A DNA stretch of 16,363 nucleotides from NCBI GenBank assembly GCA_002364245.1, contig DEXR01000029.1:1-16363 (forward strand), given 5' to 3'. A program made the position numbers and the translations under genes. Within the stretch, counting starts at the first letter, position 1; every line of letters begins with the position of its first letter. The stretch is from Flavobacteriaceae bacterium UBA3179 (GTDB taxonomy: Bacteria; Bacteroidota; Bacteroidia; Flavobacteriales; Flavobacteriaceae). Positions 1 to 7,753 of this stretch are shown one piece after another. The notes beneath the pieces were generated by a model. It was not told the origin of the DNA. It saw only the letters and a program-made list of their open reading frames with translations, and made no database searches.

Positions 1-1802
1 GCACCAGCAGTAAAGGTGTGGTAACGTAACATATCTAAAACACCAACAGCAGGCAAAGCAACTTTTGCTAAGTCTGGTCGTTGTGTCATTGTTGCGCCAA
101 CCAATAAACCTCCGTTTGAACCACCTCTTATGGCTAAATAAGCTGATGAGGTATATTTCTTATTTATAAGATATTCTCCTGCAGCAATGAAATCATCAAA
201 AACATTTTGTTTTTTAAGTTTTATACCTGCATTATGCCATGCTTTTCCATATTCCCCTCCACCTCTAAGGTTAGCAACAGCATAGATGCCTCCTTGTTCC
301 ATCCAAACCGCATTTGTAATGCTAAAACTTGGTGTTAATGAAATATTGAAACCGCCATAGCCATATAGAATAGTTGGATTCTTACCATTAAGTTCTAAGC
401 CTTTTTTATGTGTAATAATCATTGGTACTTTTGTTCCATCTTTTGAAGTAAAGAATACTTGATTACTTTCATAATCTTCTGGATTGAAATCAATGTCTGG
501 TTTTACGAACACTTCTGACGTCCCATTTTTGATATCATACTTATAGATACTTCCTGGCGTTACGTAATTTGTAAAGCTGTAATACAATTCTTTTTCATCT
601 TTTTTGGCTCCAAAACCTCCTGCGCTTCCTACTCCCGGTAGTTCTATGTCGCGTATTTTGTTTCCGTCATAATCGTATTGAGACACTTTAGAAACAGCAT
701 CGACCATATATTTTGTAAAGAAATAGCCACCTCCTCTTGAAGGGCTCAACACATTTTCAGTTTCTGGAATAAAATCCTTCCAATTTTCAGGTGTTGGATT
801 GGAAGCATCTACGGTTACTATTTTTTTGTTCGGTGCGTTGAGGTTGGTTACTAAGTATAATTTGCTGCCATCGTTATCCAATAAATAGGTATCACTATCG
901 GTATTATCCAGTATAGTCACTAACTTACTATCTGACTTGGTCAAGTCTTTTAAAAATAATTTATTTCCAGAGGTAGAAGTACTGGCACTGATTGTAAGGT
1001 ATCGGTTGTCTTCGGAAACACTTCCGCCTATATAGCGATGTTTTTCAGCTTCGGTTCCGCCAAAAACTAGTTTGTCTTCTTTTTGGGACGTTCCCAGTTT
1101 GTGGTAATACAATTTATGCTGATCGGTTTTTGCAGAAAGCTCACTCCCTTTTGGCTTATCGTAACTAGAGTAGTAGAAACCTTCGTTTCCTTTCCAAGAT
1201 AGGCCGCTAAATTTTATATCGATTAAGGTGTCTTCAACAATTTCTCTGTCTTCAACATTCATAACGAGCACTTTTCGCCAATCACTTCCTCCTTCAGAAA
1301 TACTATAGGCACTTGTTTTTCCATCTTCAGAAAAACTTAAATTATCTAGCGAAATAGTCCCATCGTCTGTAAAGGTATTTGGATCCAGAAAAACTTCAGC
1401 TGTATCGGGACCTTCCTCTGTTTTGTAGCGATAGACCACATATTGGTTCTGTAAGCCATCGTTTTTATAGAAGTAAGTATAGTCGCCTTCTTTAAATGGG
1501 GGACCTACTTTTTCGTAATTCCAAAGGGTTGATAAGCGTTCTTTTAAAGCGTCTCGATATGGGATGTTTTCTAAATATCCATATGTGGTTTTGTTTTCAC
1601 GTTTTACCCAATCGGCAGTTTCTTCACTCATATCGTCTTCGAGCCAACGGTACGGGTCTTTTATTTCAGTTCCAAAATAGGTGTCTACAGTATCAACTTT
1701 TTTAGTTTCGGGATACGTCAAAGCGATTGATTCTTTTTTAGGTTCTTCTTTGCAAGCCACAACGGTAAGGCCAATTACAATGGGAATGATTAGTTTTTTC
1801 AT
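1..1802 (-). CDS. Prolyl oligopeptidase family serine peptidase (S9A), lipoprotein, 3' end cut by window
   Basis: Six hundred codons are open from the ATG at 1802 to the window edge. The protein is a post-proline endopeptidase of family S9. The N-terminus (MKKLIIPIVIGLTVVAC) is a lipoprotein signal with a VVAC lipobox, so Cys17 should be lipidated. The next residues are Lys-Glu-Glu, resembling the surface-export signal of flavobacterial lipoproteins. Residues about 25-100 match the S9 N-terminal region (DPYRWLED), followed by the beta-propeller. The catalytic domain begins near GKNPTILYGYGGF and shows the nucleophile motif GGSNGG with Ser562, close to the position in the porcine enzyme (Ser554). 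The catalytic Asp and His lie in the missing C-terminal part, about 110-120 residues by family length. Inferred role: degradation of proline-containing peptides at the cell envelope. No frame break is seen in the parts checked. Confidence 0.93.
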   Translation of the reverse strand, partial: MKKLIIPIVIGLTVVACKEEPKKESIALTYPETKKVDTVDTYFGTEIKDPYRWLEDDMSEETADWVKRENKTTYGYLENIPYRDALKERLSTLWNYEKVGPPFKEGDYTYFYKNDGLQNQYVVYRYKTEEGPDTAEVFLDPNTFTDDGTISLDNLSFSEDGKTSAYSISEGGSDWRKVLVMNVEDREIVEDTLIDIKFSGLSWKGNEGFYYSSYDKPKGSELSAKTDQHKLYYHKLGTSQKEDKLVFGGTEAEKHRYIGGSVSEDNRYLTISASTSTSGNKLFLKDLTKSDSKLVTILDNTDSDTYLLDNDGSKLYLVTNLNAPNKKIVTVDASNPTPENWKDFIPETENVLSPSRGGGYFFTKYMVDAVSKVSQYDYDGNKIRDIELPGVGSAGGFGAKKDEKELYYSFTNYVTPGSIYKYDIKNGTSEVFVKPDIDFNPEDYESNQVFFTSKDGTKVPMIITHKKGLELNGKNPTILYGYGGFNISLTPSFSITNAVWMEQGGIYAVANLRGGGEYGKAWHNAGIKLKKQNVFDDFIAAGEYLINKKYTSSAYLAIRGGSNGGLLVGATMTQRPDLAKVALPAVGVLDMLRYHTFTAG

Positions 1803-1823
1803 ATTAATATTATTAGTAAGCTG

Positions 1824-1831
1824 TAAATGTA
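1824..1831 (-). promoter_or_regulatory. Putative -7 box of the S9 peptidase gene
   Basis: On the minus strand the box reads TACATTTA, a near match to the Bacteroidetes -7 consensus TAnnTTTG. It lies 21 nt before the ATG at 1802. No convincing TTG -33 element is seen at the usual spacing, so this is tentative. Confidence 0.28.
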
Positions 1832-1886
1832 CTGAAAACGACTTTTGTAAACTGTTATAAGTTTGTTAGTAATTTTTCAGAAAAAA

Positions 1887-2264
1887 TCAATACTGAAATA
1901 ATGGTCTATATACTTTCCAGTACTTGTAAATTAAGATAACATTGATAACTGCTACAACAATTGCACCTGCTATATCTGGAAGATCCAAAAACAAATGAAA
2001 TAACACGATGTTTACCGATATGGGCGCTAATAAAAGCAAGGCAAAAGGCACCCACTTCTTAATCAATAACAGAAAACCTATCAAAATTTCTAGGGCTCCA
2101 ACAATTGGTAAAACATAACCAGTTGCTTGCAGTGATTGCATAAAATCACTCGCATGTTCCGGTAATGTTGGTGCGGGCATAAAACCAATAAATTTATTAA
2201 GCCCGAAAACAAGTAAACCCAGCGCAAGAATTATGCGCAGGATAGTAGTAAAAGTTGAATTCAT
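1887..2264 (-). CDS. DoxX-like small integral membrane protein
   Basis: A 125-residue, very hydrophobic protein with four predicted membrane helices (roughly residues 7-26, 45-67, 72-93 and 97-117). The pattern LxFGLNKFxGF early on, then a helix with GALEILIGFLLL and a closing IYKYW segment, is typical of the DoxX / DoxX-like family. Members sit in the inner membrane; some are linked to redox or sulfur metabolism, but most, like this one, have no proven role. It lies downstream of asd on the same strand. A terminator follows asd and a TATATTTA box (2292-2299) lies 27 nt before this ATG, so it is probably transcribed alone. The family call is good; the function is unknown. Confidence 0.85.
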   Translation of the reverse strand: MNSTFTTILRIILALGLLVFGLNKFIGFMPAPTLPEHASDFMQSLQATGYVLPIVGALEILIGFLLLIKKWVPFALLLLAPISVNIVLFHLFLDLPDIAGAIVVAVINVILIYKYWKVYRPLFQY

Positions 2265-2291
2265 ACGGATGGTAGTTTAGTGTTTCTTTTT

Positions 2292-2299
2292 TAAATATA
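2292..2299 (-). promoter_or_regulatory. Putative -7 box of the doxX-like gene
   Basis: Reads TATATTTA on the minus strand, 27 nt before the start at 2264 and just past the T-run of the asd terminator. This suggests an independent transcript for the DoxX-like protein. No -33 element was identified. Confidence 0.3.
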
Positions 2300-2305
2300 C
2301 TGAAA

Positions 2306-2342
2306 AATAAAAAACCCCGACACCAAATTATTGATTTCGAGG
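2306..2342 (-). terminator. Rho-independent terminator after asd
   Basis: On the minus strand a 6-bp stem (CCTCGA at 2342-2337 paired with TCGGGG at 2320-2315, one G-T pair) closes a 16-nt loop and is followed by TTTTTT-A-TTTTT. It lies 23 nt after the asd stop codon and before the doxX-like gene. Confidence 0.65.
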
Positions 2343-2365
2343 CTAAAAGATATTTTTAAAAAAGA

Positions 2366-3355
2366 CTATACTAATTTATTCTCCACTAAATACTCTGCAA
2401 TTTGTACTGCATTTGTGGCGGCACCTTTTCTTAAATTATCACTTACAATCCACATATTTAATGTGTTTGGTTGGGTTTCGTCACGCCTAATTCTACCCAC
2501 AAAAACCTCATCTTTATCGTGAGCGTATATAGGCATTGGGTAGGTGTTGGTATCGGGATTGTCCTGTACCGTGATTCCTTGCACGTTATGAAGTGTTTTT
2601 CGAATATCGGTCAGGTCAAAATCATTTTCAAACTCAACGTTTACCGATTCGCTGTGCCCTCCTGCAGTTGGAATTCGCACCGCAGTTGCCGTTACCGAAA
2701 ATGTTTTATCACTTAATATTTTTTGTGGCTCGCACGCCAATTTCATTTCTTCTTTAGTGTATCCGTTTGCTTCAAAAACATCGCAATGTGGCAATGCATT
2801 TTTATGAATGGGGTATGGATACGCCATTTCACCTTTTACACCAGCCATTTCGTTTTCCATTTGCTGTACCGCTTTTACACCAGTTCCTGAAACAGATTGA
2901 TAGGTAGAAATAACGACACGTTTCATGGTATATTTTTTATGAAGGGGTGCCAAAGCCATTACTAACTGAATGGTTGAACAGTTTGGGTTAGCGATGATTT
3001 TATCTTCTTTGGTAAGTTCAGGAGCATTGATTTCTGGAATAATCAGTTTTTTGTCTGGATCCATTCGCCACGCCGAAGAATTATCGATAACAGTTGTTCC
3101 TGCTTCAGCAAATTTTGGTGCCCAATCTAATGACGTATTTCCTCCAGCCGAAAAAATGGCTAGTTGTGGTTTGGCAGCAATAGCATCTTGTATCGAAACA
3201 ATTTTATACTTTTTATCCTTAAAAGTGATTTCCTTTCCTATAGATCGTTCCGAAGCTACAGGCAATAGGTTACTAATTGGAAAATCACGTTCTTCCAAGA
3301 CTTTTAAAAGGACAGTGCCAACCATTCCTGTGGCACCAACAACTGCTATATTCAT
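2366..3355 (-). CDS. asd: Aspartate-semialdehyde dehydrogenase
   Basis: Catalyses NADPH-dependent reduction of L-aspartyl-4-phosphate to aspartate semialdehyde, the branch point to diaminopimelate/lysine, threonine and methionine. The cytosolic protein has 329 residues. It opens with the Rossmann motif VGATGMVG (residues 6-13). The active-site Cys126 lies in NPNCST, and substrate/catalytic-His motifs follow (PTAGGHSES). The frame is open to an upstream ATG at 3415, but the extra 20 residues do not fit the family, whose members begin a few residues before the GxTGxVG motif. A TATTTTTA box at 3381-3374 also lies between the two ATGs, so I place the start at 3355. It is separated from mscL by a terminator and likely has its own promoter. 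Confidence 0.95.
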   Translation of the reverse strand: MNIAVVGATGMVGTVLLKVLEERDFPISNLLPVASERSIGKEITFKDKKYKIVSIQDAIAAKPQLAIFSAGGNTSLDWAPKFAEAGTTVIDNSSAWRMDPDKKLIIPEINAPELTKEDKIIANPNCSTIQLVMALAPLHKKYTMKRVVISTYQSVSGTGVKAVQQMENEMAGVKGEMAYPYPIHKNALPHCDVFEANGYTKEEMKLACEPQKILSDKTFSVTATAVRIPTAGGHSESVNVEFENDFDLTDIRKTLHNVQGITVQDNPDTNTYPMPIYAHDKDEVFVGRIRRDETQPNTLNMWIVSDNLRKGAATNAVQIAEYLVENKLV

Positions 3356-3373
3356 TGCTTTAAATTTTTGCTG

Positions 3374-3381
3374 TAAAAATA
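3374..3381 (-). promoter_or_regulatory. Putative -7 box of asd
   Basis: Reads TATTTTTA on the minus strand, 18 nt before the preferred asd start at 3355, in the short gap after the mscL terminator. It supports an asd-specific transcript and the shorter start. No good -33 TTG is seen. Confidence 0.3.
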
Positions 3382-3415
3382 CACAGTATGGTTTGATTTC
3401 TTCTAAAATAAACAC

Positions 3416-3452
3416 AAAAAAAGACCCTTCAATACTTTTGGTACAGAAGGGT
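3416..3452 (-). terminator. Rho-independent terminator after mscL
   Basis: On the minus strand a 7-bp perfect stem (ACCCTTC at 3452-3446 with GAAGGGT at 3430-3424) encloses a 15-nt loop that contains a further GTA/TAC pairing. It is followed by CTTTTTTT. It lies 63 nt beyond the mscL stop and ends just before the asd promoter region. Confidence 0.75.
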
Positions 3453-3515
3453 TTTATTAATATTAAATAATTGCAGTGTAGCGGTTTCCTAACTATAGTT
3501 GCTAGGAGCTAAAAT

Positions 3516-3932
3516 TTATTTATTTTGTCTTTTTAATTCGTCACGAATTTCAGCTAATAATTCTTCTTGCGTTGGACCTTTTGGCTCAGCAGGCGCTTCC
3601 TCTTTTGGTTTTTTGGTTTTATTATAAGCTCTAACAATAATAAACAGTACAAAGCCAACAATAATCAAGTTTATGATTGCATTTACCCATTTACCATACA
3701 TAACAGCATTTTCGGGCTCAACAACTTCTCCATCTGCTCCTACAACAGCCTCATCTAATACTACTTTAAGGTCGGCAAAATCCATTCCACCTGCAAAATG
3801 ACCAATAATAGGCATCATAATATCATTGGTAAATCCTGAAACGACCATTCCGATGGCTCCGGCAAGTATAACGGCAACGGCTAAATCGATAACATTGCCC
3901 GTCATAATAAAATCTTTAAATTCTTTTAACAT
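3516..3932 (-). CDS. mscL: Large-conductance mechanosensitive channel MscL
   Basis: A pressure-relief channel that opens under membrane tension to release solutes during hypo-osmotic shock; it acts as a pentamer in the inner membrane. The 138 residues match the family. A short amphipathic N-terminus (LKEFKDFIMTGNVIDLAVAV) leads into TM1 with the small-residue pore face (AGAIGMVVSGF, then NDIMMPIIG). A periplasmic loop (about residues 48-77) follows, then TM2 (WVNAIINLIIVGFVLFIIV) and a charged cytoplasmic helix (EELLAEIRDELKRQ). The periplasmic loop is acidic (ADGEVVEPENA). It lies between alr and asd on the same strand, with hairpins on both sides. Confidence 0.96.
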   Translation of the reverse strand: MLKEFKDFIMTGNVIDLAVAVILAGAIGMVVSGFTNDIMMPIIGHFAGGMDFADLKVVLDEAVVGADGEVVEPENAVMYGKWVNAIINLIIVGFVLFIIVRAYNKTKKPKEEAPAEPKGPTQEELLAEIRDELKRQNK

Positions 3933-3967
3933 GTTGATTGGTTTTTAAGGTTAACAAAGGCTAATTT

Positions 3968-3992
3968 AAATAAAAACAAACGTATAACGTTT
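3968..3992 (-). terminator. Weak terminator-like hairpin after alr
   Basis: On the minus strand AAACGT (3992-3987), loop TAT and ACGTTT (3983-3978) form a perfect 6-bp stem. It begins at the base after the alr stop and is followed by G-TTTTT-A-TTT. The stem is A/T-rich, so termination may be partial, with readthrough into mscL. Confidence 0.42.
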
Positions 3993-5102
3993 TTATTTTC
4001 GACAAATAACCCGTTTTACACGTTGTGAAACACCTGTAATAAGCTCATATGGAATGGTGTTAATTACTTGAGAAAGTTCGTCTGCAGAAGGGTTTTCGCC
4101 AAAAACAATCACTTCATCACCTTCCTCACAATCAATATTGGTAACATCTATCATAATCATATCCATGCAAACATTCCCAACTATGGGAGCTTTTACGCCA
4201 TGAACGGTAACCCATCCTTTTCTGTTACCGAAAATTCGTTTTATTCCATCGGCGTGGCCTACAGGTAAGGTTGCCGTTTTTGTCGTTTCAGAAGCTTTAA
4301 AAGCACGGTTATAACCAACTGTTTCTCCTTTTTTTACGGTGTGAATTTGGGAAATCACTGTTTTTAACGTAGCTACAGGCTTTAGATGTTTGTTTTCTTC
4401 AGGATCGTTACCAAAACCATATAAACCTATTCCCGTACGTACCATATCATATTGTGCTTCAGGATAATTTAAAACGCCAGAAGTGTTCAATGTATGAAGT
4501 AAAGGCTTATAACCAATTTCACTAATAATTTTTTCTGAAATATCCTTGAATTGAGCCAATTGCGATTCAGTAAATTCTTTTTCCTCAGCATCTTCACTCG
4601 CGGCCAAATGGGTAAACATCGATTTTATTTTTACACTGGTAATAGCAGCTATTTTTTCAGAAATAAAATCAATATCGCCAGCTATAAAACCCAATCTATT
4701 TAATCCTGTATTGAATTTTAAATGAACTGGATAATCTATAAAACCGCTTTTTTCAGCAAAATCAATAAACTGTGTTAACATGGAGCGCGAGTATATAGCG
4801 GGCTCCATACAAGAGTCAGTAATATTCTTAAATGTTGCCGGTAAAGGGTGTAAAACCAAAATAGAAGTTTCAATACCAGCTTTTCGTAAAGTTATTCCTT
4901 CGTCTGGATAAGCAACTGCAAAATAGGAAACACCTAAAGTTATCAATTCTTCTGCAACGGCAACTGAATCACTTCCATAGCCAAAAGCTTTTACAACGCC
5001 CATAACCTGGGTATCTTTATTTATTTTTGAAGTTAAATACCGATAGTTTTGCGCCAAAGCGTTTAAATTTATTTCTAAAACTGTTTCGGTTGCTTTTTGC
5101 AT
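3993..5102 (-). CDS. alr: Alanine racemase
   Basis: A PLP enzyme that interconverts L- and D-alanine and supplies D-Ala for peptidoglycan. The 369 residues form the usual N-terminal TIM barrel with the PLP lysine Lys38 in VVKAFGYGSD. This version of the motif (Phe and Ser where many enzymes have Asn and His) resembles the racemase domain of Bacteroidetes MurF-Alr fusions. The C-terminal beta domain carries the second catalytic base in TVGYNRAF and the conserved VGNVCMDMIMIDVT. No MurF domain is attached here. The start lies only 3 bp after the tdk stop, so the two are very likely co-transcribed and perhaps translationally coupled. Confidence 0.95.
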   Translation of the reverse strand: MQKATETVLEINLNALAQNYRYLTSKINKDTQVMGVVKAFGYGSDSVAVAEELITLGVSYFAVAYPDEGITLRKAGIETSILVLHPLPATFKNITDSCMEPAIYSRSMLTQFIDFAEKSGFIDYPVHLKFNTGLNRLGFIAGDIDFISEKIAAITSVKIKSMFTHLAASEDAEEKEFTESQLAQFKDISEKIISEIGYKPLLHTLNTSGVLNYPEAQYDMVRTGIGLYGFGNDPEENKHLKPVATLKTVISQIHTVKKGETVGYNRAFKASETTKTATLPVGHADGIKRIFGNRKGWVTVHGVKAPIVGNVCMDMIMIDVTNIDCEEGDEVIVFGENPSADELSQVINTIPYELITGVSQRVKRVICRK

Positions 5103-5105
5103 AAA

Positions 5106-5744
5106 TTATGCTTGCTTTTTAGGCGGTATTTGCTGCGGATCTTTCACTTCCATTTTCTTTACTTTGTCCCGTAAAACAGCCTTATAATACGCTGCTCTGC
5201 TTAGTGGTTCGTATTCTTCGGTTTCACCAAGAAGCACCAAATCGTCACTTTGAGACTTTCTAAAACTATAATTTGCCAAGTTTCCGGTACGGGTGCAAAC
5301 AGCATGTACTTTGGTTACATATTCGGCAGTAGCCATTAAATTGGGCATCGGTCCAAACGGATTACCTTTAAAATCCATATCGAGTCCGGCGACGATGACA
5401 CGAATTCCTCGATTAGCAAGATCGTTACAAACCTGTACAATCTCGTCATCAAAAAACTGGGCCTCGTCAATGCCAATCACATCACAGTTATCGGCAAGCA
5501 TGGGGATGTTTGCTGCTGCCGGAACAGGAGTGGACCTAATTTCATTGCTATCGTGAGAAATCACCTTTTCTTCATCGTAGCGAATATCGATAGTTGGTTT
5601 AAAAATTTCAACACGTTGTCGTGCAAATTTGGCACGTTTTAACCTACGGATGAGCTCTTCCGTTTTTCCCGAAAACATAGAGCCGCAGATAACTTCAATC
5701 CAGCCAAATTGTTCTTTTTGATTAACGGTATTTTCAAGAAACAT
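5106..5744 (-). CDS. tdk: Thymidine kinase (type II)
   Basis: Phosphorylates thymidine to dTMP with ATP in the pyrimidine salvage pathway. It has 212 residues. The P-loop GSMFSGKT is near residue 22, the Walker B/catalytic segment GIDEAQFF is mid-protein, and the lasso region ([17 protein letters not shown]) contacts the nucleoside. The structural zinc site of classical type II kinases (two Cys pairs) is mostly lost: one pair reads CTRT and the other is replaced by LSRAAYY. This looks like a lineage-typical change, as I recall similar Bacteroidetes sequences. It is the first gene of a tdk-alr unit, divergent from the gene at 5846 across 101 bp. Confidence 0.95.
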   Translation of the reverse strand: MFLENTVNQKEQFGWIEVICGSMFSGKTEELIRRLKRAKFARQRVEIFKPTIDIRYDEEKVISHDSNEIRSTPVPAAANIPMLADNCDVIGIDEAQFFDDEIVQVCNDLANRGIRVIVAGLDMDFKGNPFGPMPNLMATAEYVTKVHAVCTRTGNLANYSFRKSQSDDLVLLGETEEYEPLSRAAYYKAVLRDKVKKMEVKDPQQIPPKKQA

Positions 5745-5773
5745 ACTTCAATTTTAGAATAAAACGCAAATCC

Positions 5774-5804
5774 TTGACGTTTACATATAGGATGCGTAAA
5801 TTTA
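5774..5804 (+). promoter_or_regulatory. Putative promoter of the 5846-7314 unit
   Basis: TTG (5774-5776), a 20-nt spacer, then TAAATTTA (5797-5804). This fits the Bacteroidetes -33 TTG / -7 TAnnTTTG arrangement. The start codon is 41 nt downstream. The -7 box is self-complementary, so it could also be read toward tdk, though no TTG is well placed on that strand. Confidence 0.42.
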
Positions 5805-5845
5805 ACAAAACAAAATACAGTAGAAACACATCATTTTAAAAAGTT

Positions 5846-6625
5846 ATGAAGAAGAAGCTTAGGAAGCAGATACAGGAATTGATTGAAAAACTTTCAGAAG
5901 AAGAAAAACAATTTAACACCACTTCTGTAAAAAATATTGTGGGACAATTATATGAAAAATTAGCTATTCTAGAGTATATGGAACGTCAGATCGATTCAGA
6001 TTCTGAAGAGACGGCTTTCGATTCAAAAACCTTTAGAGAACAAAACTGGTTTAAAGAACCAGAGCCAGTTCCACAACCTGAACATGAAGAAGATCTGGTG
6101 GAGCCTTTAATGGAAAAAATAAAAGATATTGTGGCCCAGATGCCTCAAGAAGCCAATCGTGTAGATCAATTGTTGGAAGATATTCTTCCGAAGAAAAACT
6201 ATCAAAAAAACGATAAAAATGAGTTGGAAGACTTTGCTGCGGAATACCAGCAAATGCCAACGTTTGAGCGTAAACCGAATAGAGAAAAAGAACAAAAAAA
6301 CAAACCGGAAACTCAAAAACCGAATGACACCGTAAAAGTAGCCGAGCTCGCCAATACAAAAGAAGCAAAGCAACGGTCTTTAAACGAATCGGTAAACAAC
6401 GGTATGCAAATAGGCCTGAACGATCGTTTGGCTTTCATCAAACATTTATTTGATGGCAATGCAAACGATTATACAAGGGTGTTGTCTCAAATTAATACCA
6501 TGAAAACCTATGATGAAGCCGAAGCGTTTATTAAAGGAAAAATAAAACCTGATTATAATTATTGGTTGAATAAAGATGAATATGCCGAACGTTTTATGAC
6601 GGTGGTAGAGAAAAATTTTAATTAA
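5846..6625 (+). CDS. Uncharacterised charged protein with conserved-looking C-terminal segment
   Basis: I do not recognise a named family. The 259-residue protein has no signal peptide and no membrane helix, so it should be cytosolic. Residues 1-50 are a charged, heptad-like helix (KKKLRKQIQELIEKLSEEE), likely a coiled coil. Residues 50-90 are acidic and proline-containing. A second helix is at about 85-113. Residues 120-180 are Lys/Glu/Asn/Gln-rich and probably disordered. Residues 185-259 form a compact segment (LNDRLAFIKHLFDG, then YNYWLNKDEYAERF) that looks like a folded helical domain; from memory, similar sequences occur in other flavobacteria. It lies 17 bp upstream of rsmI on the same strand, so the two are probably co-transcribed. 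That hints at, but does not show, a ribosome-linked role. Confidence 0.85.
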   Translation: MKKKLRKQIQELIEKLSEEEKQFNTTSVKNIVGQLYEKLAILEYMERQIDSDSEETAFDSKTFREQNWFKEPEPVPQPEHEEDLVEPLMEKIKDIVAQMPQEANRVDQLLEDILPKKNYQKNDKNELEDFAAEYQQMPTFERKPNREKEQKNKPETQKPNDTVKVAELANTKEAKQRSLNESVNNGMQIGLNDRLAFIKHLFDGNANDYTRVLSQINTMKTYDEAEAFIKGKIKPDYNYWLNKDEYAERFMTVVEKNFN

Positions 6626-6642
6626 GCCTTTTTCATTTTTTT

Positions 6643-7314
6643 ATGGGAAAACTCTATCTCGTTCCAACACCAATAGGGAATCTAAAAGATATTACCTTCC
6701 GGGCAATTGAAGTATTAAAAGAAGCCGATCTTATTCTCGCTGAAGATACTCGAACTAGCGGAAAACTTCTGAAACATTACGAAATTGATACACATATGCA
6801 CTCGCACCATATGCATAACGAGCATAAAACGGTGGAAGGCATAGTGAACAGAATACAAGGTGGTGAAACCATTGCATTGATTAGCGATGCCGGAACACCC
6901 GCCATAAGCGATCCAGGATTTTTATTGACGCGAGCGTGTGTAGAAGCCGGACTTGAAGTAGATTGCCTTCCTGGCGCTACAGCTTTTGTCCCAGCATTGG
7001 TAAACAGTGGTTTGCCTAATGACAAATTTGTTTTTGAAGGCTTTCTACCCGTTAAAAAAGGACGCCAAACTCGATTAAAACTTTTAGCCGAAGAAACCCG
7101 AACAATGATTTTTTACGAATCGCCACACAAATTGGTTAAAACCTTAACCCATTTTTCTGAATATTTTGGTGCTGAAAGAAAAGTTTCGGTATCCCGTGAA
7201 ATTACAAAATTACACGAAGAAACCGTCCGCGGTTCTGCTGAGGAAGTGTTACAACATTTTACCAAAAAACCACCCAAAGGGGAGTTGGTTGTTGTTGTGG
7301 AAGGGAGGAAATAA
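6643..7314 (+). CDS. rsmI: 16S rRNA (cytidine1402-2'-O)-methyltransferase RsmI
   Basis: Uses S-adenosylmethionine to methylate the ribose of C1402 in the decoding centre of 16S rRNA. The 223 residues begin with LVPTPIGNLKDIT and the family signature AEDTRTSGKLL. The SAM-binding loop SDAGTPAISDPG, then LPGATAFVPAL, FEGFLP and YESPHK follow in the canonical order, ending in ELVVVVEG. The E. coli enzyme is about 286 residues. This one stops after the tetrapyrrole-methylase-like fold and lacks the C-terminal extension, which I believe is usual in Bacteroidetes. Its stop lies 7 bp from the stop of the convergent gene at 7322. Confidence 0.96.
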   Translation: MGKLYLVPTPIGNLKDITFRAIEVLKEADLILAEDTRTSGKLLKHYEIDTHMHSHHMHNEHKTVEGIVNRIQGGETIALISDAGTPAISDPGFLLTRACVEAGLEVDCLPGATAFVPALVNSGLPNDKFVFEGFLPVKKGRQTRLKLLAEETRTMIFYESPHKLVKTLTHFSEYFGAERKVSVSREITKLHEETVRGSAEEVLQHFTKKPPKGELVVVVEGRK

Positions 7315-7321
7315 TGTTTTT

Positions 7322-7753
7322 TTAAATGTGTTTCCCTATTTCCCAACCGTGTTTTCCTAGGTATTGTTCGCCACTTTTTACAGCACCTTCTTCAATGGAG
7401 GTTCCCATGGAATCGTTCCAACGGTTTAAGTAACCAAATAGGGAAATAACACCCAGCATTTCCACAATTTCGCCATCATTCCAATGTTCGTGTAAGTGTT
7501 TTTCAATATCAGCGGTTACTGCATTCGGTACTTGTGAAGCAGCTAATGAAAAATCTAAAGCAGCTCGTTCTGCCTCAGAAAAAGCGGGATGCGTTCGGTA
7601 TTCCCAAATATTATCCAATTGTTCTTGCTCGGCGCCGTAGCGTTCTGCAGCACGAATGGCGTGTGCTTGGCAATACCGGCATCCTGTTGCATTGCTACTT
7701 ACCCACGCAATCATTCGTTTTAAAGCTGAGGTTACGCTACCTTCATTAGCCAT
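7322..7753 (-). CDS. C-terminal ORF of the broken AhpD-like gene, catalytic motif intact
   Basis: This 143-residue frame is the part a gene caller would report. It keeps the CxxC redox pair and following histidine (GCRYCQAHAIRAAERYG, near residues 24-40), the helix DIEKHLHEHWNDGEIVEMLGVISLFGYLNRWNDS typical of the CMD fold, and the C-terminal EQYLGKHGWE. Its ATG overlaps the stop of the upstream 55-codon frame (ATG GCT AAT GA), so translational coupling could yield this piece. It lacks about 52 N-terminal residues of the full protein. Function, if any, is inferred from the family: peroxidase or disulfide reductase activity. Confidence 0.6.
   Translation of the reverse strand: MANEGSVTSALKRMIAWVSSNATGCRYCQAHAIRAAERYGAEQEQLDNIWEYRTHPAFSEAERAALDFSLAASQVPNAVTADIEKHLHEHWNDGEIVEMLGVISLFGYLNRWNDSMGTSIEEGAVKSGEQYLGKHGWEIGKHI

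Noticed and set aside
3356-3415. Upstream ATG giving asd 20 extra N-terminal residues
   Set aside because: The extension would precede the GATGMVG motif by far more residues than is usual, and a -7-like box lies between the two ATGs.
2970-3470. 166-residue plus-strand frame opposite asd
   Set aside because: Antisense to a clear housekeeping enzyme, with no domain or motif of its own.
6051-6373. Two long minus-strand frames inside the 5846-6625 gene
   Set aside because: They are antisense shadows of A-rich codons; Phe/Leu-rich with no family features and no start context.
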